From contig JAPEVC010000008.1 in the NCBI GenBank assembly GCA_027946555.1, forward strand, positions 248,001-312,000: 64,000 nt of DNA, written 5' to 3'. A model generated the notes under the pieces. It saw only the letters and a list, made by a program, of their open reading frames with translations, was not told where the DNA came from and did no database searches. Below are positions 35,452-46,500 of this stretch, in pieces. A program made the position numbers and the translations under genes. Source of the stretch: Gnomoniopsis sp. IMI 355080 (taxonomy: Eukaryota > Ascomycota > Sordariomycetes > Diaporthales > Gnomoniaceae). Numbering within the stretch: position 1 is the first letter of the stretch; every line of letters begins with the position of its first letter.

Positions 35452-38400
35452 ATGATGTATTTCAAAGGATTCAGCTGTAGCCTCGCCTGGCTGGTGCTGG
35501 CTTCGCTCGTCAAAAGTGAGGTCTGGCCATATAGTCGCTACTTACCGAAGGAAGCAAACAACGGCAGACTTGTGGCTGATGTCAACCAGCCAGAGTTTGA
35601 GAAACAAGCCCCAGATCTGTTTTCCAAATGGCTTGAGGAAACTATTCAAAGATACCCTTCTGATGAACTTCAGGGGATCTTTGAAAATGACAGTCTTCCT
35701 CGGGGCCTCAAGTCCTCGAATGAGCTCCTTGATCGCTTGCAAGTTCCAGATAACTGCACAATTCACAAGCACTTGCCAACTGCTCCCCAGCATGCCGCTG
35801 CGCATTTGTTCGATCACTTGCCTTATCCTCTCGACCCTCGCTGCACAGTCGACTCGGATCGCTGGTGGTATCGTACCTACGATGGGTCGTGCAACTGGCT
35901 CGAAATTAATGATATAGGCCAGGGGCAGATGGGTACTGCTAAGGCCCGAGACTATGGACAGCACGAATACGCCGATGGCATCTCGAAGCCTAGGGATGGT
36001 CCTAATGCTAGAGCCGTGAGCAATGCATTCTTCAAGAGGAAGAAGTCCATTTTCTATGAACATACCCCATTTCTCCTGGGTCTCATCGAGGTAAGTATTT
36101 GGCATCGTATAATACACTTTTGGGTGATTCATCATCTGCGATGCTCACAACTCCCATAGTTCATCATCCACGACATTTCTTATAGCCAAGACTCGACATC
36201 AGAGATCATCGAAGTGCCCATGCCGGATGATGAAGAGCATTTCGCGTTGAACACCACATTCAAAGTCTGGAGGACCGCCGCAATGCCAGGAACCGGCACA
36301 GATGTTTCCAATCCTAGAGAAAATGTGAACATGGCCACTACTTGGCTCGATGTATCCTCACTCTACGGTAGCACGGCCGAAGTCGCACGAGATCTCCGCT
36401 CATTTTCTCAAGGCAAATTATTAACCCAGGAACTGCAAACGAGAGGCAGCAAGCGCAAACAGTCTTATCTCCCTTTCAACACTCTGAACCTGCCCATGCG
36501 TACGAGACCAGGGGTGAATCAAAGCGACCTCTTTGCAGGGGGAGATCCAAGGACAAACGAAGATTGGGTAATGCTAGGGGTGCATACTCTTTTGCTACGT
36601 GAACACAATCGTCTATGCGATATCCTTGCAAAGCAACATCCCGAGTATGAGGATGAACAGCTCTATCACACAGTGCGCTTGGTGATGAGCGCAAAGTTCG
36701 CGCTGATTGCGAATGCGTATCAAATGACATACTGGACTGACAAGATGCCGTGGCCAAGAGACGATGGTTCGCATCCTCCCCCCTCCTTACCTCCGCCCTC
36801 AAAATTTCCTTCTGTTTGACGAAATCGATTTTTGGTGCAATCGCTGATGCATTTAGGGCTTAGGCTATCCTCTCTATCGACAAATGTACGGAGCCAATGT
36901 CCTCGAGATCAACCCGGCAATCACATATCCTTGGCCCCTCGTGACCAAAGCAGGCAAGCCCATGGTAGTGTCTGCTGAAATGGCAATCGTGTATCGGTTC
37001 CACGAATTCATCGTACCAAGCATACCCATTAAAGATGCTTTGAACGAGACTTTGTGGGAGCAGGACCTGTTCGACACGGGGTTCAACGCGAAAGGCTTCA
37101 TCGACGCTGGCCTGGAAAATGTCTTGCGCGGAATGGTATCGACTCACATTCCCAATTTCAAGAGTGGTGTAGACGAGGCTTTCCGTTCGGCTGGCAAGTA
37201 TCGCGGAGCGCCCTTTGATGTGGTAGCTTGGAGCATTGTGCATGAAAGAGAACAGGGTTTGCCAACTTTCAACACATACTTTCGAGCATACAACAAGCAA
37301 GGTAAACTCAGAACGACTGATCTTGAAGAATTTTGTTTACTGACCAGTTGCGTAGACCCAGCGGTGGTTGTGCCGATTAGGAAGACTTTTGAAGACTTTT
37401 CCGCTGACGCAGAGGCTGTTGCCAAACTCAAACAGCTATACAAGACACCTGATGATGTCGACTTGGTCGTCGGTGTGCAGCTTGAGGAGGAGATGTTCCC
37501 AGGCACTACAGTGCCAAAGTCAGCGCTAATAATCAGTCTGTTTAGTCTCTTTGGGATGGGGAACTCGGATCGATTCTCGATTGGCTTCGCGATGATGCGG
37601 TGCCTGCTCATCGACAAGCCGTGGGATTGCCGACCCAGCAATGCTCTAGAAGACCTTCTCTGGAAACCACAACCTCGTGATGGATTCCCCAATATGCGAA
37701 TGCTGGACCCTATATGGATGGCTGAACTGGATTTCCAGTCGCATGGCACCAATCTGTTGTGGAGACTTGTCACTGAGAACTCGGATATCAAGTGCCTACA
37801 GAAGGACCCTCTTTTCCCACAAGACCCGGACACCAATCCAATACTTTGCGCTTTGCCAAAACAAAGCGTTGACTATATGGTCATCCTTCTGACCGCGGTC
37901 GAACTGGCCAGCTTCTATGTCAAGAAATACAAATATGAGCTGATAGCTGGGGCACTGCTGGCTGTTTTTCTATGGTTCCGAGGCCGTGCCAAGTCTTGGC
38001 TATCCACGCCACCAGTGATGAGAGGCTGGCCAGTCATTGGCGAGGCTCTGTCATTCCAACGAGACGCAAAATCCATCCTCAACAGTGGTCTTGTCAAGTT
38101 CACAGGCAATGTTTTCGGCATTAAGCTGGCATCATTGACCCATTTCGTTCTAACCAAGGCCGATGATCTGAAGGTGATTAAAGATGATGGCCACTTTGAA
38201 GCAAAGTTCAACCTCCATGACTTTCTGGCAGCCATCAACGTTGCCATCATCACCAAAGACATCAACTTTGAGTCGGATCTGCATACTAAACTCATACGTT
38301 TCCACTTTGAAGATGGTCAAACACTCGAGTCTTTTGCTCGGACGATCGATCAAGCCACTGAACTGTATCTGGACAAGCATCCTTTGATTCCCCAGCAGGA

Positions 38401-39445
38401 GATTTCACAAAGGTACGACGACTTGTCTCCGGCACTTTTGGACATGGTTACGTACGTGGTGTCGCGCTGTATGGTCGGCCCCGAAGTCTTTGACAATCCA
38501 CTCCTGCTGGAAACATCCAAGGCCTTCAATGATCATGCGATCCAAGCCATGGGGCTTTCCAGTCTCTTGCCGTCTTGGCTTCAATTTCTTGCCAAGTCGT
38601 CCATCGAGAAGGACTTCAAGGTTATCGAGGGAATTCTTTTACCAATCATCGAAGAGAGAAAAGCCTTGGACCCTTGCAAAAGGGGCGTACGAAATGCTGA
38701 ATTCCCGGATTTCTTGAACTTCATACTGTCTGCAGTTGACAACGAGGCGCGCGCTGCTGGTAAGTCCACTCTGATTGATTTAATCGATTATACAAAAACT
38801 GAACTTTATTTTCTAGATCTTGTTGGTATTTGCGTCTGGATAGGTCTGACTAACCTCCAAACGACCTTCTCCTCCACCCTTCTCGACATCCTGAGCACCC
38901 CAAACTGTCAAGAAACTCTGCTTGCGTCTCTCAGAGACACAAATCTGTCCAACCTACCGGTCTTGGATCTGCCCAACACAGGACGGCCCTCGCCCTGGTC
39001 TCCCCTTCGCAGCGCTACATTCGAGTCCCTGCGCCTCAGCACGCCCATCACTGGCCCAGCCCGCAAGATCGTCTCCTCAACCCCTTTGGCATCCGACCCT
39101 CGCCGTGTCCTTCCCGCTGGCCAAGTCGCCACCCTCAGCAGTTTCCACATCCACCGTCAGCCCTGGGCATGGGGACCATCTGCCGCATCATACGATCCCC
39201 GTCGTTTCCTCAACGAGGATCCGCCCATTGGCGAAGTGAATTATGTTACTTGGGGGCTGGAGGGCCCTCATACTTGCCCTGGTCGGTGGTTTGCGCTCAT
39301 GGCAATCCAGATTATGGTTAGAGGTATGCTGATGCGGTATCGATTCGACTTGGTGGGGCCACCGTTGTCTGATGATGAGAGATATCTGTATACGGCTGGA
39401 AGTGTCAAGAGAGCTCCAATGAAGGTCATGGCAGTAAGGAGATGA
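35452..39445 (+). CDS. Secretory heme peroxidase/dioxygenase - cytochrome P450 fusion
   Basis: Four exons: 35452-36090, 36160-36766, 36864-38759 and 38817-39445; 1256 aa. The start at 35452 gives a signal peptide (SLAWLVLASLVKS); an upstream in-frame ATG at 35368 is possible. The first ~740 residues are an animal-type heme peroxidase related to alpha-dioxygenases and fungal fatty-acid dioxygenases. They show a distal His in FIIHD (H217), a WLDVSSLYGST segment, LLLREHNRLCDIL, and VYRFHEF with candidate catalytic Tyr459 and proximal His462. A hydrophobic segment (about 773-787, ELIAGALLAVFLWF) precedes a P450 starting RGWPVIGEALS, with ESLR as ExxR and the heme Cys at about 1201 in GPHTCPGRWFA. 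The expected role is oxygenating a fatty acid and rearranging the hydroperoxide, but the signal peptide and internal membrane helix are unlike usual Ppo proteins. Confidence 0.85.
38760..38816 (+). other. In-frame 57-nt intron in the fusion gene
   Basis: GTAAGT donor and TTTCTAG acceptor bound a stretch of exactly 19 open codons. It would read as a filler segment before the P450 I-helix. The strong splice signals argue that it is removed; retention would leave the frame intact. Confidence 0.65.
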
Positions 39446-40363
39446 GGAATTGGAAACAAGAAGGAATAATAACTACTGGGACGAAGACCTGACGAGCACA
39501 TACGACCATAAAGTTTTTCTTAGGAAAGGACTCCGCTACAAACCCGTTTTTTCGCAATTTCCATTTTCCGTTTCCAATTTTTCATTTGCTGAAGCGGTAT
39601 TAAAGTTCCCTCGTTAGATAGGCCTTCCGCGTATCCGTATTACTCCTGCTACCCTACACTACTGAGAATCTATATAGCTTCTATAAAACCGGGAATGCGC
39701 AAGAAGTGTGGCTGCGGAACAGTCCTGTTCGCTCTAGAGTGCTAAGCTTTTCGTGCATACCTACCTAGGCAGGTAATTAGAGAATACCCAAGTTACGTTA
39801 GACATTACTAAAAGACTTGCCGGAGGCCCTTATAGTAAGCACTAAGGGGCGGTTCGCTATACCAGCACTGCCGTAGGCCAGCCACCGCCCAGGTCGTCAT
39901 AGACTGTAGGTAAGTATATGCCCGTGACTTCCAAGGTCAAGCTTGAGTGTTTCTACGCTCTTTCCAGTCGCCGGTGGCAAACGGTTTCCGAGATCCACTG
40001 CCTGTAGGAGATAATGATCCTGGAAGTGTTGTGCAACTGTAGGTTCACCAAACTGCAGAGCTAAGTGCATTCTCTCAATTCGCGCGGGGCTACTCTGCGG
40101 TGCTACTGCACTCCCGAGGTTGCTTTTGAACACTTAGCCTCGGTCCATCTACCTAGGTACCTAATCAATCAATAGCAGCACTAAGAAGAGGGTTGTGCTT
40201 GCGTCACGATACGCCAACCCTGATTATTGACCTCGCGTATAAAATAGCGACGCTTTGAATTCGCGATCTCTAGCTACCTTGCTTTGTTTCGCGATTCGAC
40301 TAGCCTTTCAATGAGCGATACGAATCTTGTGCGTCACAGTACACTTTAACCAAAAAGTCCGGC
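39446..40363. other. Spacer between the fusion gene and hydrolase
   Basis: About 920 bp. It contains one exact TACCTAGGTA at 40150-40159 and an imperfect copy (TACCTAGGCA) at 39772-39781. It should hold the hydrolase promoter. Confidence 0.5.
40150..40159. repeat. TACCTAGGTA palindrome
   Basis: Exact copy 205 bp upstream of the hydrolase start; the flanking C extends it to TACCTAGGTACCTA. Confidence 0.8.
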
Positions 40364-41681
40364 ATGGCTTGGCGATCAATTATTACCGCGTGTTTCTTTA
40401 GGATATGGCCTGCTCGGCTTGCCGACAGCTGGACGATACTGGGCAGGGAATGGCAGGCATTCTTTCAACAGGAAAGTCGTGTGACCTGTCCACGAATGTC
40501 CCCTGAGGAAGCATGTCGAACACAAATTCTGGAAGACCCTTATCCTCGAGACACATTACCTGGCGGACGAGTTGTTGACACTCCCTACGCGTGTATTCAA
40601 GTTTTTGAATGGGGCCAAGAGACTGGGGAGAAGGTACTGCTTCTCCCCGGGATTGCCACCCCAGTTTTGAGTTTGAGCAACATGTTTGAGGAGTTTGTAG
40701 CTCGAGGATATCGAGTTATGGCATTTGGTGAGCATTTTACACTAGATGCTCCAGTAATTATTGCTTTGTGGGACTCATTCACTTGAAGTCACCCTTGAAT
40801 CTCCAGGGCTCTGGAATACGCCATACATCACAGTACTAATACATACAGATTTATTTGGACGTGGCTTGTCCGACACCCCGATTAACCAGAAGCACGATGG
40901 TTCCTTATACATTACTCAGATTCTTCTTGTCCTTGCATCATCTCCTCTTTGCTGGACGGGCAAAGATGCATTTCACTTGCTTGGGTACTCCTTCGGCGGC
41001 GCACTGTCCGTTGTGTTTGCGCGCTACTTCTCGATTTCTCTGAAGTCCTTGACATTGGTCGCACCTTGTGGTTTGATCAGAGAAGATCACATCAACTGGA
41101 AACATAGGCTTCTCTACTCTGTTGGGATTCTTCCAGAATTCCTCCTCAGGCGTTTGGTTGAAAGACGTATATGTGCCGTCTCAGGAGCGTCAACCGCATC
41201 AACTCTCCACGAGCAAACGAACATTTGGCCTGCGTCGGACCCTGCGGACGTGAAAAAGGGCGATAGTGACATCACGGGAGGAACAATCTATGACCATGCT
41301 CCTCTATCCAGGCGTCTGCCCGGAGTGACCGTCGCAACATCCATGGCTCGACAAGTTGCCAGCCACCAAGGATTCATTACCGCTTTCATGAGCAGTATAC
41401 GCTATGCACCCATCTATGGACAGGAGGCATTGTGGTCCGCTGCAGCGAGGGCACTGCGTATGAAGGAGCAAAATGCCCAGGAAGGGCTGCGTGGTGGTAA
41501 AGTACTGCTCATTCTTGGGGCTACGGACTCTGTAATCCATGCGAAGGAGCTGCAAGCGAATGCCCGAGCTGTATTAGGAGATGACTTGGTCGAGTTCATC
41601 ATCATGGATGCTGGCCACGAGGTGGTCATCACCAAAGCCAAGGAGATTGTGACTGAGGTGGTTGGCTTCTGGAAAGATTGA
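40364..41681 (+). CDS. Alpha/beta hydrolase-fold protein
   Basis: Two exons, 40364-40727 and 40849-41681; 398 aa. The oxyanion region is near VLLLPGIATP, followed after the splice by DLFGRGLSD. The nucleophile elbow is GYSFGG with Ser169. The acid is probably the Asp in LILGATDSVI and the base His is in DAGHEVV near the end, so the triad is complete. The N-terminus is weakly hydrophobic with no clear signal. It follows the dioxygenase-P450 fusion in the same orientation, and action on an oxylipin ester, epoxide or lactone is a possible but unproven link. General esterase or epoxide hydrolase activity is the safe call. Confidence 0.85.
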
Positions 41682-42504
41682 GTTCCAAGAACATCGCCTC
41701 GGAAGTCATCTCTGTTGAAAGCCAGCGGTCAATGTTCCTGGGCTTGTGGCGCCACGCTTGCTGAGCCAACGCGTCTCCTTATAGGGTAGCTAGTTCCACG
41801 AAAGCAAAGATGATATTGCCATGTCAGCCAAGCTAGTGCTAGCGGCCCCCCCCCCCTTCCATCTGCGCCCGCCTACCCATCATGCAGATGTATCAGCACT
41901 ATTGGAAGCTGTGTAACCTTATAGTCCGGGAAAGACTGACTGGCGCCTGCATTTGATGGACATCCCAATCGGCGGTCAAGCCCTTTCCAACGCCATCCTC
42001 TCAGCCATGCAGCGAAAACAGCACTACTGAAAGTTGTGCCACTGCCTCTGTGGTTTCGACTTGCTGGAATTCTAACCCAAAGGATTAGTGAAAACTATAT
42101 CAGCTGAGCTTGTGCCAGTGCCTCCTTGCATTTTCAGCCCTTTCCACACATACCAGCATCAGTGGCGCCAGGTGCCTTTTCAGCTCCAAACCACCACGTG
42201 TGTACTGAAACAACCGACCACTGAATGTATTCGTGTGACCCTTTCATCTATTTATGCGTCTGTAGGGGTAATGAACGAGTTGATTACCGCCCAGCTACTT
42301 TGCCTTGATATATGCACCTCGACCCACCCGAGCCGCAATGAATCTGATTCAAGGCGACCAACGCAGCTCCAAGTCTATATCCAACTTCAAGTTTTGTATT
42401 TTATCTTCTGTATTTCTGCCCAGTAGAGAATTCTATACTATTTTTGACACGTGCCATACAGTGACTTGTTCGTACCTTTCGGAGGTGCACTGGGAGAATA
42501 AACT
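41682..42504. other. Spacer before ankyrin gene
   Basis: About 820 bp with a run of about 11 C starting near 41847; no gene seen. Confidence 0.45.
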
Positions 42505-44634
42505 ATGGCCGATCCTCTTAGTGTTATCGCGAGTGCTATTGCCATCGGGCAGGCTGCAGATGGGCTCTTGTCTCTATTATGTAAGCTTAAGGACTTCCGA
42601 GAGGCCCCTCAAGAAGTGAGGATCCTTCGTTTAGAAATTGCGGAGGCAAAAGGCATCCTTCCTCAACTCCAAGCAACTCTCGCCGCAATTGGTTCCCAAA
42701 ATCCCGCCTTGGACTTAGGCTCCTTACAAGCCCTTCTGTTTCGCTATGCCGGTCTTATGCAACAAATGGATACCCTAGTTCACAAACATCTTGTAAAATC
42801 AGATTCAAAAGGCCACAGTGACGGGGTAAAGCAGATACGGCGAATGGGCTGGGTCACCAGCAGGAACAAAATTGAGTCTCATATGAAGAAAATCAGAGAA
42901 TCTCGAGAAATGGTCAACGGAGAGCTTTCCCGAATAGCCTCGTGAGTCAAGTTTTTACTTCATTGCTTGAAAAGTGGTAAACCTATTAAAGACGTAGTAC
43001 TGATTGTTGTGGACTTTAACTCAGACTTCAACATATTGAATTGCGTACAAGCGTTGAGATTCGATTCGATCGACAAGAGGCTCTCCTCTCAAGAATCATC
43101 ACAAATCAAGAAGCGGCAGCTAGCTCCGGTGGTATGGCTGATGCTTTTGAGACTGACCGTGACGGTTCATCCTATCATCTGAGGTCCGGATCTTTCCAGG
43201 CCACACAAGTCAGATCGAGCGCCCACTGCTCGTGCAGATGTCACTCTGAATGGGTCTCAACCATACTATCTTCTTGGGACCTATTCGGAAGCATAATGTT
43301 TCGGACTCGTGGAAATCCCGTTTTCCCGCAGCCATGCAATGTCAAGTCTTGCAATAACAGATGCCAAGCCATACTCACATGGTACATACTATCTTCCACA
43401 TTGGCCCTCGATGCACGCAATCAGCCTAAGAATCGCCAATGGTCCATCATTTTCGATTTCTCTAATGGTGGCGAGGGTGGTGTCCCCAGACTCCGACTTA
43501 TTCAGGTACATCCAACTGGGTGACTGCCATGGCATTCAACAACTTTTTCACCAAGGTCTAGCTGCCCCAGTCGATATGATACCATTAGGAACTGGCTTCG
43601 TGGATGCGCTGTTATTCGCGTTGAATCAGAATCAGCTCGAAGTCTGCCAGTTACTCCTGTCCTGGGGTGCAGATCCACATCAGGAAAATGACACCACTTT
43701 GACATCTTCTGCGGCAGATATGGCTTGGAACTTGTCCTTTGAGTGTCCATGCAAGAGAAAGAAGACTGCCTTAATCAAGGAAATCTTTTCACCGCCTCGC
43801 AATCTGGAACAGCGCAATCTTTCCCTTGTCCATCAGATTATCATGGGAATCTGCCCTATATCCCTTGAGAGGTACCTCGATAGTGGGGTAAAGGACAACA
43901 TAGATACTCCAGATATCCATGGACGCTCTGCTCTACACTGGGGAGCCTGGGTAGGCAACTCTTCCTCGCTCAGTCGACTGCTGGATGTAGGAGCAGATCC
44001 TAATCTCGAGGACCGCGGTGGACGGGCGCCTTTACACTTTTCTTGCATGACTACTTCTGCTGCGTGTACGGCTACCCTGATCAAGGCTGGTGCAGATCCA
44101 CAGAAGAAAGATATCTTCCTCCAGACGCCGTTGCACTGTGCAAGTGCCAATGGTAGAATCGCCAATGTCGAGTACTTACTGTCTTCCGGTGTAGATCCCA
44201 GCACACAAGATAACGATGGAAAAACGCCACTTATGGCCGCAGTTCTCTCCAAGCAACTGGACGTTGTACGAATACTGATCGCTTATGACGCTAAGATCGA
44301 GATGCGAGATAATGCTGGTGAGACGGCAGCAACGCTAGCGATATGGGTGAATGCTGGTCAGATTGTACAAGTTCTTTCGCGTGCCGGCGCTGATTTCAAC
44401 ATTTTGACGGATTCCGGTCGCACAATTTTACACACTGCTGCACGTTTCTGCGATATCAGAACCTTGGAGGCTCTTTTCAAAGTTAATCTCAGCTCCTTCC
44501 AGTCCTCGACCCTCAATGCACAGGGTCTCACACCATTAGAAGTGTTAAAGCAAAGAAATGACCTGACTCCGGAGTTGCTAGAGACGTTCAATGCGCTCTT
44601 GTTACAAACAGATGTGGGCCGACTGTACCATTAG
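42505..44634 (+). CDS. Ankyrin-repeat protein with fungal STAND-type N-terminus, frameshifted
   Basis: Exon 1 is 42505-42941. It starts with the widely used fungal N-terminal segment MADPLSVIASAIAIGQAAD, a helical domain often heading NACHT and ankyrin proteins. Intron 42942-43024 joins to SLQHIELRTSVEIRFDRQE. This frame carries a cysteine-rich stretch (CSCRCH, CNVKSCNNRC) to about 43385, then the family pattern continues in another frame (YLPHW...) and runs to the stop at 44634. A one-base insertion near 43386 would explain it. The second frame contains about six ankyrin repeats (43900-44600), for example GRSALHWGAWVGNSSSLSRL. It is either a broken gene or an indel error; I found no splice sites that repair the frame. 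Confidence 0.7.
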
Positions 44635-45439
44635 ATTCAACTAAAAGAGCCGAGAGGAAGGTAGAGTTTAGGAAGAGGAATGATATATCTTAGAGTAGTC
44701 TGTTAGCGTAAAAAAAGAGGGATTTCTAATCGCAATGTTTTTGCTACTTCCGGTGGACCCTAGCGCTGATATATAGCCATAAACGCAATTTAGTTTATTC
44801 ACTAGATGGGTTCTTTAGAATAATAGGTTGAGGAGGTACCGTAGCAGGGGCTTTAGGAATACATACCCTTCGGCCTATAGTAGGTATGTATCCGGCTATT
44901 CTATAATGATGATCTCTGTCCGTATAAAGAGCTAATGATAGAGCGGCCTTAGTGGTATAGGCCTGCCTACGACGAAGAGCCATTCATGGATCACATCAAG
45001 TCTGCGTACCTAGGTAGTCCAAGCTCCTTCTTAAGGAACCCTATATCCCCGGCATCTGGAATTTCGAGATCGTATTCAGGCGTACGATAAGTGGCGGGCA
45101 GTAACGAATAGCAAGAGATATTTTATATCGAGACTTGATTAATATTCTGAAGAACCCGCACTGGTAATTGCATATTATTCACGGCCTAATTGTAGTCGAA
45201 TGGTGGACTCGTCGTAGGACACATGAGTAAGTAACCTTGAAGAGGTGTGTAAAAATGGTGCTAAGAGATAGTGCGCCGAATGACAGCGTTTGGACGCAGC
45301 CTTGCAGGTCTCTGGCATGCCGGTGTTCGAGACAGTTGATGACGAGCGAAGCGACCCGAGTGTAGCACTTTAGGACGTTCACAGAGGACAACATGGTGCT
45401 CTCTCCGGCCGTGTCATTCTGCATCATCAGGCTGTCTGA
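44635..45439. other. Spacer with possible mobile-element remnant
   Basis: An exact TACCTAGGTA lies at 45007-45016. The minus-strand 62-aa frame at 44795-44983 starts MALRRRQAYTTKAAL and is unlike any gene nearby; it could be a transposon scrap, but I recognise no specific domain. Confidence 0.35.
45007..45016. repeat. TACCTAGGTA palindrome
   Basis: Exact copy between the ankyrin gene and the broken HET gene. Confidence 0.8.
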
Positions 45440-46500
45440 ATTCAGATCTCTGTCTTCGCATTCCATGATGTGTTCAGGATCTTCCTGGATTTCAACCTGT
45501 TTTCCATGATGATCGAGACGGAAGAACTTGGCGCATCGCTGAAAGACACCTGCGCCTCGTCGGAATTGGAGACTCCATACACCACTGCCCCGTTTACAGT
45601 GAGCAACGTGAGTTCAAGTGACCGGAAGTCGCCAGTTCGTCCAAGATCAACTGGGAAAGGCCACAGTTCGAGAGGAGCCGGATGCATGGTCGCGTCTCTT
45701 GTGACCCGAGGAGCTTGCGACGGATCCCGCGAAATTCCAACACAAGCCATGTGCGATATCCCGCTCGGGCATGCCCCAAACGAATTCCAAGTAACCCTCC
45801 TTGAGAGCACTCTCGATACTCAAGAAAGCGTTGAGCGCATCATACGGCTTGGTGAGTTCTCTGCACGAGTATTGGTTTGCCATGCGCCGGGATTGTAGGA
45901 ATTATTGTTGGACACCACGTCGAAATGCTCGCCACCGTCGTTTCGTCCTCTGCCGTAGACTAGGGCGGACATGACACCGACGCGCAAATCATCTCTGATG
46001 TACTGGGCGTCTGTTATTTCGGCGACCGTGTCCTCTCGCCACCCACCAGGCTATGTTTGCGGACAGTGCCAATAGCCATGCTCCTCCGTGAAGACCAGCA
46101 TGCGCGATGAGAACAAGTCCTCCTTGTATGTCCACGCTCGCGTCCGCCGAGTGGACGACTGAAAGCCGCTGCCGAGCCCGTCCCCGGGTTCTAGATCTAC
46201 ACCGAGGGAATGTCGCACGTTGATCCTCCAAGCCGTTTGTTGCCTATCGCGGGTGCCGTACTGCATAATTGGTAGGCCTGCGTTTGCGTTTGTACCGGCT
46301 GCGACTACAATATTCAATGCAGCGTTGCTGTAGACGAGATGCATCTGCTGCATGATCTGTTGTTTTATCTCGGTATCGTCTTGGGGTATACATGGAGTGT
46401 CCACCCAGAGGTAGTCAATATTGACGGCCTCCGCCACGACAATGGCGTCTTGGATGGTTTGTGGTAGCCCCTGTGGGCGTACGTCACGCGCGAAAGCCCC
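45440..46500 (-). pseudogene. Broken HET-domain gene
   Basis: Reading the minus strand, QDAIVVAEAVNIDYLWVD, CIPQDD, then YSNAALNIVVAAG and RRTRAWTYKEDLFSSRMLVF are all HET-core landmarks, lying between about 46460 and 46055. The frame then stops. A second frame (45883-45647) carries the family's YSCRELTKPYDALNAFLSI segment and runs to FPS, where the usual FPSWSW pattern is interrupted by a stop. The last piece lies in yet another frame down to about 45442. No N-terminal LSYxWG segment was found. At least three lesions, so a pseudogene. Confidence 0.75.

Noticed and set aside
45989..46231. Separate small ORFs within the broken HET gene.
   Set aside because: They are shadow frames of the HET relic or pieces of it, not independent genes.
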